Below are positions 37,049 through 45,497 of a stretch of 64,000 nucleotides of DNA, in pieces. Position 1 is the first letter of the stretch. Every line of letters starts with the position of its first letter. A program made the position numbers and the translations under genes. The notes beneath the pieces are model-generated. The model was not told where the DNA came from, did no database searches, and was given only the letters and a program-made list of their open reading frames with translations. The stretch comes from Serratia marcescens (lineage in GTDB: Bacteria > Pseudomonadota > Gammaproteobacteria > Enterobacterales > Enterobacteriaceae), in contig NZ_VFMJ01000001.1 in the NCBI RefSeq assembly GCF_006715005.1, positions 5,208,001 through 5,272,000 on the forward strand, read 5' to 3'.

Positions 37049-38820
37049 CAGTAAAACTCCAAAATGTTCGGGCTGCTGTGGCCGCTGCCTGCGGTCAGCG
37101 GTTCGTTTAAGAGGGCGTGCATGATCGCCCACGCGACATCTGCGTGGCTGGCTTCTTCGCTGCGGCTGGCGGTGTAGGTGGAGCGCGCACCGCTGGCGGT
37201 CATGGTTTTGCGGATCGCCATAAAGGCGGCGGTGATGTCGGTGTGGCTGGTGTCGTATTCCAGACAGCCGCGCCCGATAGTGTCTTTTGCCTTCAGCACC
37301 ATGGCGGTTTTGATTTCCGGGGTATATTTGATTTCCCGCGCGGCCGGGAAGAACTCGCGTACCAGCTGGAAAACACCTTGGCCGACGGTGGTCGCATCGA
37401 TGCCGATGTACTCCACGCAATATTTTTCGGTAAGGCCTTTAATCTTCTGGGCCTGAGCGGCAAAGTTCATGCCCTGCCACTGGTGGCGCTCGAGCACGCG
37501 GAACTTGCCCCCGGCCACCATTGGCGGTGCAATCACCGCGCACCCGGCGCTGTCGCCGCCGTTGGCTTCCGATGGGTCGTAGCCGATCCACACCGGGCGA
37601 TAGCCGAACGGTCGCACGGCGTAAGGGTTGAAGTCCTCCCACTCTTCCAGCGTATCGACCATGCAGCCTTGCAGCTCGGCGAACGGGAATACCGACGCGG
37701 TATCGTCCACGAATTCACACATCAGCAGGTTCTGATACTCAGCCGGGCTGTATTCGAGCGACAGCTGATCGAGGTCGAACAGGTTACAGCCGCCGGTCAG
37801 CGCATCCTCAACCGTGACAATCTGGCGCCATTGCCCATCGCCGCACAGCACGCCTTTTGACAGGTGGCTGTGGCTGAGGTCGAGCTGAACGTGGTCGGCT
37901 TTGCTGCGGCGGCCTTTGTTGAACAGTTCCCCCGACCAGAACGGATAAGCGGAGTGCGCCAGACTCGACGGCGTGGAAAAGTAGGTGGTGCGCCACCGCT
38001 TGTGCAGCGACATCCCGCTGGCGACTTTGCGCAGCTCCTGAAACTTCGGTATCCAGAAATACTCATCCAGATACAGATTGCCGGTGTAGCTCTGCGCGGT
38101 GCGCACGTTGGTGCCGAGGAACATCAGGCGGGCGCCGTTCGGCAGCACCATCGGATCGCCTTTCAGGTCAACCTCGACCAGCCGGGCAAAATCAATGATG
38201 TAATTGCGGAATACATGCGCCTGCGCCTTACTGGCCGACAAGAAAATCTGATTGCGGCCGGTGGTCAGCGCATCAAGTAATGCTTCGCGGGCAAAGAAGA
38301 ACGTGGCGCCGATCTGGCGCGATTTCAGGATGTTGCGGATACGGTGTTGCAGCCCGGCGCGATACCATCCCATCTGATATTCGAAGGTGGTTTCTGTGAA
38401 GATGCTTTGCAGCTTCTCCACGGCGGCCTCGCTGAACACGTTGCGCTCGGCGGGCTTGCGCTCGCCTTTGTTGCGGTTGGCGACGTTCGGGTTTAAGTCC
38501 GCCTCGTTGCCGGTCGCCGAATAGCGATTAACCCGCGCCAGCCGTTCAATCTGGCGGCCCAACAGGTCGATTTCTTTGAAGTCTTTCCCCTCCTTGACGT
38601 CTTTCATGATGAGCTGAATCAACCGCGCTTCCATGCTTTGTTCCACGCGGGAAATGGGCGCGATGTCATCCCATTTATCGCGCAGTTTCCAGCTCTGCAC
38701 GGTCGGCCCCTTGAGGTTCAGCGTTTCCGCAATTTGGCGCACAGAGAAGCCCTGCCAGTAGAGCAAGGCAGCTTGGCGGCGCGGATCGCTGATGATGGTT
38801 GTTGCCGGTGTTGTATTCAT
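37048..38820 (-). CDS. P: Terminase large (ATPase) subunit gpP
   Basis: A 590-aa protein, the same length as P2 gpP, starting MNTTPATTIISDPRRQAALL. An N-terminal helix-turn-helix (YWQGFSVRQIAETLNLKGPT) is followed by the ATPase domain (IRNILKSRQIGATFFFAREA contains the Walker-type loop; NLYLDEYFWIPKFQEL has the Walker B DE) and a C-terminal nuclease-like domain with IGYDPSEAN. It drives packaging from cos with the small subunit gpM. It is divergent from O. Confidence 0.95.
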   Translation of the reverse strand: MNTTPATTIISDPRRQAALLYWQGFSVRQIAETLNLKGPTVQSWKLRDKWDDIAPISRVEQSMEARLIQLIMKDVKEGKDFKEIDLLGRQIERLARVNRYSATGNEADLNPNVANRNKGERKPAERNVFSEAAVEKLQSIFTETTFEYQMGWYRAGLQHRIRNILKSRQIGATFFFAREALLDALTTGRNQIFLSASKAQAHVFRNYIIDFARLVEVDLKGDPMVLPNGARLMFLGTNVRTAQSYTGNLYLDEYFWIPKFQELRKVASGMSLHKRWRTTYFSTPSSLAHSAYPFWSGELFNKGRRSKADHVQLDLSHSHLSKGVLCGDGQWRQIVTVEDALTGGCNLFDLDQLSLEYSPAEYQNLLMCEFVDDTASVFPFAELQGCMVDTLEEWEDFNPYAVRPFGYRPVWIGYDPSEANGGDSAGCAVIAPPMVAGGKFRVLERHQWQGMNFAAQAQKIKGLTEKYCVEYIGIDATTVGQGVFQLVREFFPAAREIKYTPEIKTAMVLKAKDTIGRGCLEYDTSHTDITAAFMAIRKTMTASGARSTYTASRSEEASHADVAWAIMHALLNEPLTAGSGHSSPNILEFY

Positions 38821-38865
38821 GCCGACAAGGCTACGAAAGCGCCGGGCGGCTCGCATTAAGCCCTT

Positions 38866-38887
38866 GTTGTGCCTAAGATCTTCCAAC
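38866..38887. promoter_or_regulatory. Candidate Ogr (late activator) site upstream of O
   Basis: The dyad GTTG-N14-CAAC lies in the P/O divergent region. The same spacing and half-sites, with extended similarity (TGTTGTG, CTTCCAACC), recur before V at 45432-45453, and a variant occurs before FI at 51031-51052. P2 late promoters use an Ogr-bound dyad centred near -55; for O the implied start would be about 30 nt before the ATG, which fits. Confidence 0.6.
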
Positions 38888-38962
38888 CGCAACGCGTTGA
38901 GACGCGGCGCCATTCCCCCGAAACTAGCCCCGAACCCAATCACCACAACCGGAGCCGTTTAC

Positions 38963-39778
38963 ATGGCAAAGAAAGTTACTAAGTTTTTCCGCATCGGCGT
39001 TGAAGGCGACACCGTTGACGGCCGCGAGATCGGCGCTGCGGATATTCAGCAGATGGCCGCGACCTACAGCCCGAAGGTGTACGGCGCCCGCATCAACATG
39101 GAACACATCAAGGGGATTTTGCCGGACGGTTATTTTCGTCGTTACGGCGGCGTGGTTGAGCTGAAGGCCGAGAAAATCGACGAGCCGGACGAACCGCTGT
39201 TGCACGGCAAGTGGGCGTTGTACGCCAGTCTGGCCCCGACAGCAGATCTGGTGTCGATGGTCGGCGCGGGCCAAAAAGTTTTCACCTCGATGGAGATCCG
39301 CCGCGATTTCGCCAAAACCGGCAAGTCTTATCTGGTCGGGTTGGCCGTCACCGATGATCCGGCCAGCCTCGGCACTGACATGCTGGAGTTCTGCCGCCGC
39401 CACGAGAATGTCGAGTTCTCCGCGCCGCTCGAAGTCCATTTCGATTTTGAGCCGGTCGCTGACCCGGAAACCTCATTCTCTGCCCGCATCAAAGCGATGT
39501 TTAGCCGCAAGCAGGCCACCGACGATGTGCGATTTGATGAGATGGAAGGCGCCGTGATGACCGTGGCCGAGCAGTTGCAGGAAGCGGACACCCGCTTTAC
39601 CGAGAAATTCGCTGCACTGAGCAAGCAGGTTGCCGACCTCAAGCAACAGGTAAAAACCGGCAGCGATGCGTTCAGCGCGCTGCAAGCCCAGCTTTCCACC
39701 TCGGAAGATTTCAGCCAGCAGGCCCGCCCAGAGGCCACCGGCGGCAACAGCGCGCAAGACGTGCTGACCGACTGCTAA
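38963..39778 (+). CDS. O: Capsid scaffolding protein/protease gpO
   Basis: A 271-aa protein (P2 gpO has 284). An N-terminal serine protease is followed by a C-terminal coiled-coil scaffold (QEADTRFTEKFAALSKQVAD). Catalytic residues D19 and H48 (NMEHIKG) sit at the P2 numbers and the serine is S109 in FTSMEIRRD (S107 in P2). The scaffold guides assembly of gpN, and the protease then processes gpN, gpQ and itself. The ATG at 38963 follows a GGAGCCG site; the longer frame is not credible. Confidence 0.94.
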   Translation: MAKKVTKFFRIGVEGDTVDGREIGAADIQQMAATYSPKVYGARINMEHIKGILPDGYFRRYGGVVELKAEKIDEPDEPLLHGKWALYASLAPTADLVSMVGAGQKVFTSMEIRRDFAKTGKSYLVGLAVTDDPASLGTDMLEFCRRHENVEFSAPLEVHFDFEPVADPETSFSARIKAMFSRKQATDDVRFDEMEGAVMTVAEQLQEADTRFTEKFAALSKQVADLKQQVKTGSDAFSALQAQLSTSEDFSQQARPEATGGNSAQDVLTDC

Positions 39779-39820
39779 GGCAGTCACACCCGATAAAACC
39801 GAACAAAAACAGGAAGAAAA

Positions 39821-41005
39821 ATGCGCAAGCAAACTCGTTTTAAATTTAATGCTTTTCTGTCTCGCCTCGCCGAACTGAATGGCGTAGCGACCGGCGATCT
39901 GGATAAAAAATTCAGCGTTGAGCCGTCCGTCACGCAAACAATCATGACCCGCGTACAGGATTCCTCGACGTTCCTGACCCGCATCAATATCGTGCCGGTT
40001 AAGGAAATGAAGGGAGAGAAAGTCGGTTTAGGTGTGAGCGGCTCCATCGCCAGCACCACCGACACCGCCGGCGGCGATGAACGCGAAACGGCCGACTTTG
40101 CCTCGCTGGATGCAGAAGGCTATTTCTGCCAGCAGGTGAATTACGATTTCCACATCCGCTACAACACCCTTGACCTGTGGGCCCGTTATCAGGATTTCCA
40201 GACCCGTTTACGCGATGCAATTGTTGAACGTCAGGCGCTTGACCGCATCATGATCGGCTTTAACGGTACTCATCGCGCTAAAACCTCCAACCGCGTCAAA
40301 TTCCCGCTGTTGCAAGACATCGGGCCGGGCTGGTTGCAGAAGTACCGCGAGAATGCGCCGGGCCGCGTGATGAATAAAGTCGTGGGGGAGGACGGCAGCG
40401 TGGTGTCTGAAAAAGTCCGCGTGGGCGCCGGTGGCGATTACGCCAACCTCGACGCACTGGTGATGGATGCCACCAACACCCTTATCGCGCCATGGTATCA
40501 GGAAGATCCGGAACTGGTGGTGATCTGCGGTCGCCAACTGCTGGCCGACAAGTATTTTCCGCTGGTCAATCAGGAACAGCCCAACACCGAAGCGCTGGCC
40601 GCCGATCTGATTATCAGCCAGAAACGCATCGGCAACCTGCCTGCTGTGCGTGTGCCGTACTTCCCGGCGGATGCGCTGCTGATTACGCGCATGGATAACC
40701 TGTCGATCTACTGGCAGGAGGACACGCACCGACGCCATATGGTGGAAAACTCGAAGCGTGACCGCATCGAAAACTATGAATCCATCAATGAGGATTATGT
40801 AGTGGAGGATTACGCCTGCGGCTGTCTGGTGGAGAACATTAAGCTGTTACCGACGGAACCAAAAAAAGATGAAATCGCCGAGCTGGCCGAGGCCATTGTT
40901 AAGGCTGTCAAAGTAGCCGCCGCACCAGCGGAGCCTGCCGCTGATACCGAGGTGAAAGCCCCGGAGGAAGCACCGGCAGACGACAAAGCGAAAGGCGGTA
41001 AATAA
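39821..41005 (+). CDS. N: Major capsid protein gpN with extended C terminus
   Basis: A 394-aa HK97-fold capsid precursor. P2 gpN has 357 residues; the excess is a C-terminal tail of about 45 residues rich in A, E, K and P (from PKKDEIAELAEAIVKAVK onward). The N terminus MRKQTRFKFNAFLSRLAELN is the segment removed by gpO after assembly. RVPYFPADALLITRMDNLSI and HRRHMVENSKRDRIENYES are strongly P2-like. M follows 2 nt after its stop. Confidence 0.94.
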   Translation: MRKQTRFKFNAFLSRLAELNGVATGDLDKKFSVEPSVTQTIMTRVQDSSTFLTRINIVPVKEMKGEKVGLGVSGSIASTTDTAGGDERETADFASLDAEGYFCQQVNYDFHIRYNTLDLWARYQDFQTRLRDAIVERQALDRIMIGFNGTHRAKTSNRVKFPLLQDIGPGWLQKYRENAPGRVMNKVVGEDGSVVSEKVRVGAGGDYANLDALVMDATNTLIAPWYQEDPELVVICGRQLLADKYFPLVNQEQPNTEALAADLIISQKRIGNLPAVRVPYFPADALLITRMDNLSIYWQEDTHRRHMVENSKRDRIENYESINEDYVVEDYACGCLVENIKLLPTEPKKDEIAELAEAIVKAVKVAAAPAEPAADTEVKAPEEAPADDKAKGGK

Positions 41006-41007
41006 TC

Positions 41008-41667
41008 ATGACCAGCCCTGCCCGCCGTCACCTTATGCGCCAGTCAGCGGTCGAGGCCGCGCAGCGGGAGAATGACCCGCTGCGCCACGCCAACGGCTAT
41101 GAACGGATGATGCTTAAACTCAATGAAGATAAGCGAAAGCTCAAACAGGTGCGCTCACAAGAGCGTAAGGCCGAACTCAAGCGCCAACTGCTGCCGGACT
41201 ATGCCCCCTGGGTTGCCGGTGTGCTGGCCGAAGGTCGCGGCGCGCAGGACGCCATTCTGATGACGGTCATGATCTGGCGTCTGGATGCCGGGGACATTCC
41301 CGGCGCGCTGGACATCGCCCGCTATGCGCTGCGTTACCAGTTGGCGCCGCCGGGCAATTTCGCGCGCTCCACGCCATACCTCATCGCAGAAGACGTCGCC
41401 GAGTCTGCCACCCGCGCCTTTGAGGCCGGGGAGCCGGTCAACATTGACCACCTCACGCAGACGATGGAACTCACCGACGCAGAAGACATGCCTGACCAAG
41501 TGCGCGCCAAGTTGCACAAAATCACCGGGTACGTCTTGCGCGCGGCGGGCAGGGCTGAACTGGCATTGAACCACCTTAAGCGTGCGCTGCAGTTGCATAA
41601 CGGCTGCGGCGTGAAAAAAGACATTGAACGGCTGGAGCGGGCAATACGCACCGCCGCCAGCCGCTGA
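41008..41667 (+). CDS. M: Terminase small subunit / cos endonuclease gpM
   Basis: A 219-aa protein (P2 gpM about 247) starting MTSPARRHLMRQSAVEAAQR, with a charged N-terminal region and helical body (VLAEGRGAQDAILMTVMIWR). In P2 the M protein carries the endonuclease activity for cos cutting in complex with gpP. It follows N at 2 nt. A GC-rich 93-nt gap separates it from L. Confidence 0.9.
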   Translation: MTSPARRHLMRQSAVEAAQRENDPLRHANGYERMMLKLNEDKRKLKQVRSQERKAELKRQLLPDYAPWVAGVLAEGRGAQDAILMTVMIWRLDAGDIPGALDIARYALRYQLAPPGNFARSTPYLIAEDVAESATRAFEAGEPVNIDHLTQTMELTDAEDMPDQVRAKLHKITGYVLRAAGRAELALNHLKRALQLHNGCGVKKDIERLERAIRTAASR

Positions 41668-41760
41668 CAGAACGCGCCCCGCGCCGGGCGGCACGACGGC
41701 CGCGACAGGTTTCAACTCGTCAACGCCGTCGTCCACCGCCCCCTAACTTTCTGAGGTCAT

Positions 41761-42249
41761 ATGAGCACCGTTGTGATCCAACGGCCACGCCCGGACGCGC
41801 CAGCACCGCGCCCGGAGGATGAGCCGATCGTTAAAAACGTCTTTTTCTGGCCGGACATTGACCCGGCGGACGTGCGCGACGTGATGCGCATTGAAGGCAG
41901 CATCACCGCCCCGCGCCTGCGGCTGGCAATTAAAAGCGCGATCGCGGAGGTGAACGCCGAGCTGTTCACTTTCCGCCGCGACCAAATGGCCGACGGCTAT
42001 CAGCGGCTTGAGGATGTGCCGGGCGAACAGCTCGACGGCGAAAGCGTGCGGGTGAGCGAATACCGCAATGCCGTTAGCGCGATGACCATGGCGACGCTCT
42101 CGGAGCAATACCGCAGTTTCGACACCACCGCCACCGGCGGCCGCAAGGCTGATGTGGTCGAAGCCTCGATCGGTGAGCTGTGGCGCAACGCCCGCAACGC
42201 GATCAGTAACGTGGCCGAGCGTAGCCACTGCATCATCGGGCTGCTCTGA
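41761..42249 (+). CDS. L: Head completion/stabilisation protein gpL
   Basis: A 162-aa protein (P2 gpL 169), closing the head after packaging and joining head to tail. Recognised by WPDIDPADVRDVMRIEGSIT and by position between M and X. A TGAGGT site precedes the ATG. The last base of its stop codon is the first base of the X start codon (TGATG). Confidence 0.92.
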   Translation: MSTVVIQRPRPDAPAPRPEDEPIVKNVFFWPDIDPADVRDVMRIEGSITAPRLRLAIKSAIAEVNAELFTFRRDQMADGYQRLEDVPGEQLDGESVRVSEYRNAVSAMTMATLSEQYRSFDTTATGGRKADVVEASIGELWRNARNAISNVAERSHCIIGLL

Positions 42250-42452
42250 TGAGAGTCTACGCCCTGCAGGGCGACACCGTTGACGCTATTTGCTGGCGCT
42301 ACTACGGGCGCACGCAGGGCGTGGTTGAGCAGGTCTATTCGCTAAATGAAGGGCTGGCCGCTGCCGGGGCGATTTTGCCCCACGGCCACCCGGTCGAGCT
42401 GCCGGAAGTGACCGCCGCGCCGCAGCGTGAAACCGTCAATTTATGGGATTAG
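42249..42452 (+). CDS. X: Tail protein gpX (LysM-like)
   Basis: A 67-aa protein with an N-terminal LysM-like motif, YALQGDTVDAICWRYYGRTQ, exactly P2 gpX in size and form. gpX is a tail component thought to bind near the tail end cap. It overlaps L by 1 nt and is followed 2 nt later by the holin gene. Confidence 0.92.
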   Translation: MRVYALQGDTVDAICWRYYGRTQGVVEQVYSLNEGLAAAGAILPHGHPVELPEVTAAPQRETVNLWD

Positions 42453-42454
42453 CA

Positions 42455-42664
42455 ATGGAGAAAATTACGTCGTGGGTGGCCTATACCGTAGCGGCCTTTC
42501 TCGCTTGGATTGGCCGATACAGTCCGCAGGACATCGCCTTTATGGTCGGCGCCGCCGTTGGCGTTGGGACGTTCCTCGTTAACTGGTACTACCGCCGCAA
42601 AAGCTACCAGCTGTTGAACAAGTTGGGCGTCAGCCGGAGGGTTTACGATGAACTCAATCGCTAA
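42455..42664 (+). CDS. Holin (HP1/186-type, gene Y position)
   Basis: A 69-aa protein with two transmembrane segments: WVAYTVAAFLAWIGRY (about 5-20) and DIAFMVGAAVGVGTFLVNWY (about 24-43), followed by a basic cytoplasmic tail. It forms the membrane lesion timing lysis. It is shorter than P2 gpY and fits class II holins of 186 and HP1. It overlaps the endolysin start by 17 nt. Confidence 0.88.
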   Translation: MEKITSWVAYTVAAFLAWIGRYSPQDIAFMVGAAVGVGTFLVNWYYRRKSYQLLNKLGVSRRVYDELNR

Positions 42665-43160
42665 ACGCTGCAGCGTGGCCGCCGTGCTGGCGCTGGCGGT
42701 GCTGCTGCCGCAATTCAGCGCGCTGCAGATCTCTGAGGCCGGGTTGCGCCTGCTGGCCGATTTCGAGGGCTGCCGTTTATCCCCTTACCAGTGTCAGGCG
42801 GGCGTCTGGACAAGCGGCATCGGCCACACGGCCGGGGTAAAGCCCGGCGCGGTTATCAGCGAGCGCCAAGCTGCCGTTAACCTCGTTGCCGACGTGTATC
42901 GCGTGGAGCGCGGCATAGGGCGCTGTATGCCTGTCACGATGCCGCCGCCGGTTTATGACGCGGTGGTGTCCTTTGCCTTTAACGTCGGCGTCACGGCCGC
43001 CTGCGGCTCTACGCTGGCCGGTTTCATCAAGCGGCAGGACTGGCGCAGCGCCTGCCAGCAGTTACCGCGCTGGGTGTTCGTCAACGGCGTCAAATCGCCG
43101 GGGCTGGAACGGCGTCGGGCGGCGGAGCTGGCCCACTGCCTGATCGGGGCCGCGCAATGA
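42648..43160 (+). CDS. SAR endolysin, T4/P21-type lysozyme (gene K position)
   Basis: A 170-aa glycoside hydrolase 24 muramidase. The catalytic set is E40, C49 and T55 in EGCRLSPYQCQAGVWTSGIG. The N terminus has a weakly hydrophobic, alanine-rich segment (VAAVLALAVLLPQFSAL) that is a signal-anchor-release domain rather than a cleaved signal. The enzyme would be exported by Sec, held inactive in the membrane, then released when the holin acts. This differs from the cytoplasmic K lysozyme of P2. Confidence 0.9.
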   Translation: MNSIAKRCSVAAVLALAVLLPQFSALQISEAGLRLLADFEGCRLSPYQCQAGVWTSGIGHTAGVKPGAVISERQAAVNLVADVYRVERGIGRCMPVTMPPPVYDAVVSFAFNVGVTAACGSTLAGFIKRQDWRSACQQLPRWVFVNGVKSPGLERRRAAELAHCLIGAAQ

Positions 43161-43585
43161 GCCGCGCGATCGGCTGGTTTCTGGTGCTGGCGCTGGTCGT
43201 CGCCGGTTGGATGAAATGGCAGGTTGTCACGTTGGGTGAACGGCTGGAAAGCGCCCGGCAGGAGAACGGCCGGATAGCGGCGGCGCTGACCGATACCCGC
43301 GCGGCGATCGACACGCTGCAGGCGGCGGCAGGTGTGCTGGCGCAGGAAGAGGAAAAGTTAAGGGGCGACCTAAACGCCGCGCACCGGCTGGCACTGACGC
43401 GCGAGCAGAAAATACAGAGACTACTCAATGAAAATCAGCAATTACGCGATTGGTTTAACACTGCTTTGCCTGCTGACGTTGCCCGGCTGCACCAGCGGCC
43501 CGGCTTCACCGGCGCCGCGGATTATCTACGTTGGCTGTCCGAAAGTGAGTCCGTGCCACATCCCGGCCAGCCGCCCGGCGACTAA
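43157..43585 (+). CDS. lysB: LysB, i-spanin-like lysis regulator (Rz equivalent)
   Basis: A 142-aa protein (P2 LysB 141) with an N-terminal membrane anchor (AIGWFLVLALVVAGWMKW) and a periplasmic coiled coil (LESARQENGRIAAALTDTRA onwards). It pairs with outer-membrane LysC to fuse the two membranes in the last lysis step. It overlaps the endolysin stop (ATGA) and encloses the start of lysC in another frame. Confidence 0.9.
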   Translation: MSRAIGWFLVLALVVAGWMKWQVVTLGERLESARQENGRIAAALTDTRAAIDTLQAAAGVLAQEEEKLRGDLNAAHRLALTREQKIQRLLNENQQLRDWFNTALPADVARLHQRPGFTGAADYLRWLSESESVPHPGQPPGD

Positions 43586-43709
43586 CGGCGATCTGAGCGC
43601 CGATATTCGCCAGCTTGAAAACGCCTTGGCGGCCTGCGCGGTGCAGGTCGAAACGATAAAACACTGTCAGGAACAACACGATGTTAAAACCGCAACAGCT
43701 CCGCGCTGA
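43428..43709 (+). CDS. lysC: LysC, o-spanin lipoprotein (Rz1 equivalent), embedded in lysB
   Basis: A 93-aa lipoprotein in the +1 frame relative to lysB. The signal peptide ends in the lipobox LPGC (MKISNYAIGLTLLCLLTLPG), with C21 lipidated, followed by a proline-rich stretch (TSGPASPAPR). Its first 158 nt lie inside lysB and its end overlaps gene R by 29 nt. The nested arrangement is the classical Rz/Rz1 organisation. Confidence 0.9.
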   Translation: MKISNYAIGLTLLCLLTLPGCTSGPASPAPRIIYVGCPKVSPCHIPASRPATNGDLSADIRQLENALAACAVQVETIKHCQEQHDVKTATAPR

Positions 43710-44157
43710 GCTGACAAGCTGCCTGCCGTGGCTACAGCGCAACCCTGAAAACCTGCAAGTGCGGGTAGAACGCGGCAATGTGGCCGCCACGCTTGCCACC
43801 TCGCTGTCCCATGAGTACCGCTATACGCTGAACCTGCTGTTTTTGGACTACACCGGCGATCTGGATTTAATCATGGTGCCGATTCAGGCATGGCTACGGG
43901 AAAACCAGCCGGACATCATGGCAACGGAGGAAAAGCGCCGCACCGGGATCACCTTTGCGAGCGACTTCAACAACAACGGCTCTTACGATTTCAGCGTGTC
44001 GCTGCAGCTGACCGAGCGTGTTTTGGTGAAAGAGCAAGGCGATGGCGCGTTGCATGTTGAACACCTGCCGGAGCCGCCGTTACCGGAGGACGTGACGCGG
44101 CCGATGCAGCTCTTTGTTCACGGCGAATTAGTGAGTGAATGGCATGAGCGAGCTTAA
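43681..44157 (+). CDS. R: Tail completion protein gpR
   Basis: A 158-aa protein (P2 gpR 155) opening MLKPQQLRAELTSCLPWLQR, with RTGITFASDFNNNGSYDFSV typical of the family. It acts in tail completion and head-tail joining together with gpS. The start lies within the lysC 3' end, and the stop overlaps the S start region by 14 nt. Confidence 0.93.
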   Translation: MLKPQQLRAELTSCLPWLQRNPENLQVRVERGNVAATLATSLSHEYRYTLNLLFLDYTGDLDLIMVPIQAWLRENQPDIMATEEKRRTGITFASDFNNNGSYDFSVSLQLTERVLVKEQGDGALHVEHLPEPPLPEDVTRPMQLFVHGELVSEWHERA

Positions 44158-44590
44158 TCCCTTTGACACCCGGCTTGCCGGACTGATTGCCAAGCTGTCG
44201 CCGCAGTCGCGTAAGTCGCTGGCCGTTGCCGTTTCAAAGCGCCTACGCGCCGGTCAACAGCAACACATCAAACGCCAGCAGGCGCCGGACGGCACACCCT
44301 ACGCGCCGCGCAAAACTCGGCTTCGCAACAAAAAGCGCCTGCGCGATCGGGCAATGTTCTCCAAGCTGCGCACGGCCCGTTACCTGAAAGCCCAGGGCAA
44401 CAGCGATGCGGCCGTGGTTGAGTTTGTCGGGCGTGTGAAACGCATGGTAAACGTTCACCATTACGGCCTGCGCGATCGGCCGACGCCGCACAGCGAGGCG
44501 GTAAAATATGAGGCCCGTCCGTTACTGGGATTTGGCCCGGATGATATAGAAACAATTGAAGATGAACTGATTATGCATTTAAGTCGTTAG
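44144..44590 (+). CDS. S: Tail completion protein gpS
   Basis: A 148-aa protein (P2 gpS 150) with the helical basic segment QQHIKRQQAPDGTPYAPRK shared with phage virion morphogenesis (Mu gpG-like) proteins. It completes the tail and may determine tail length with gpR. The ATG at 44144 (MSELNPFDTRL) is preferred to the upstream GTG at 44135. In P2, V is reached after the moron orf30; here a different gene fills that place. Confidence 0.93.
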   Translation: MSELNPFDTRLAGLIAKLSPQSRKSLAVAVSKRLRAGQQQHIKRQQAPDGTPYAPRKTRLRNKKRLRDRAMFSKLRTARYLKAQGNSDAAVVEFVGRVKRMVNVHHYGLRDRPTPHSEAVKYEARPLLGFGPDDIETIEDELIMHLSR

Positions 44591-44673
44591 CTGATTATCT
44601 ATACTCAAAGGCTTGCCATGTTGTCGATAATATAATAATAAGGTGTTTTTGCATCCATGGATAAGGTGGCGTT

Positions 44674-45423
44674 ATGCTGGAAAATATTTTTAACTTTGAG
44701 TCGATTGTATCGATTGCTCTCGGTTCGCTTGTAAGCTTTAAAGCGCTAAAGGTGAAGAGTGTTATCAATAACCAGAGTCCTACTATTAATGGTGATGGAA
44801 ACTCTGTTACATATAATAATTACATGGAGAAAACCCAGAAAAACTTTAAATATTTTTGGAATGTCCTTTTTGTAATTGTGTTTCTCTTGCTACCTGTCTT
44901 TGGTTCTCGTTTTGGAGTGGCGTTGTACTCATTCTCATTTTTGTCAGTAGTATTTTGCCTTGTTGGAGTGGTGATGACAATTCGTAATTACGGTGGCGAG
45001 CGTGCATTGGATCTCCTTTATATAGTGCTAACATTGTTGATAAGCGTTTTGGCTTATTGCACAGTAGTTAATATGGCGAGTTTTTGGGACTATTATCAAG
45101 GCTACTACGGGCGATTGTTTAGCGCTATCGCCTCATTTAGACCTTCCTTGTCCTACATTGAATATGTAACAGGGTTGCTTTATATGTTCATCATTACCTT
45201 TGGTTTTGTGATGGTTTTTGTTTCGTTAATATACTCTACTTTTGCATATATAAAGGAAAGGGACTTTGACGAGGTAATTAAATTCTCTTGCTATCATTTT
45301 GGTGTTGCATTCATTGGGTATGTTTTAGCATCAAATACGCTTTGGGCATTAAAAAATAATGACCTTCAATATGTTTTATATGTTTTGCATGCCCCAGTGA
45401 GCTTTTTCACATCATTTTTCTGA
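44674..45423 (+). CDS. AT-rich cargo membrane protein between S and V
   Basis: A 249-aa protein with about six hydrophobic segments; the first lies near residues 65-85 (FWNVLFVIVFLLLPVFG). The N-terminal part contains SPTINGDGNSVTYNNYMEK, a beta-prone NGDGNSV pattern often seen in linker regions of membrane-bound bacterial sensor proteins. Codon use is strikingly AT-rich against the GC-rich tail genes on both sides, so it is a recent insertion. It occupies the position of P2 orf30, a known moron site. Function unknown. Confidence 0.65.
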   Translation: MLENIFNFESIVSIALGSLVSFKALKVKSVINNQSPTINGDGNSVTYNNYMEKTQKNFKYFWNVLFVIVFLLLPVFGSRFGVALYSFSFLSVVFCLVGVVMTIRNYGGERALDLLYIVLTLLISVLAYCTVVNMASFWDYYQGYYGRLFSAIASFRPSLSYIEYVTGLLYMFIITFGFVMVFVSLIYSTFAYIKERDFDEVIKFSCYHFGVAFIGYVLASNTLWALKNNDLQYVLYVLHAPVSFFTSFF

Positions 45424-45431
45424 ACTGGTCT

Positions 45432-45453
45432 GTTGTGTCTTAGTCCTTCCAAC
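45432..45453. promoter_or_regulatory. Candidate Ogr site upstream of V
   Basis: GTTG-N14-CAAC shares extended similarity with the site before O (TGTTGTG, TAG/AAG, CTTCCAACC and GCGTTG further on). It lies between the cargo gene and V, so the V operon can be activated independently of the insert. If the -55 centre rule of P2 held strictly, transcription would begin near the V start codon, so the geometry is imperfect. Confidence 0.55.
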
Positions 45454-45497
45454 CTCATCGCGTTGTCGCCGCCCGTGCCGGGCGGCATCCTTCCCAC

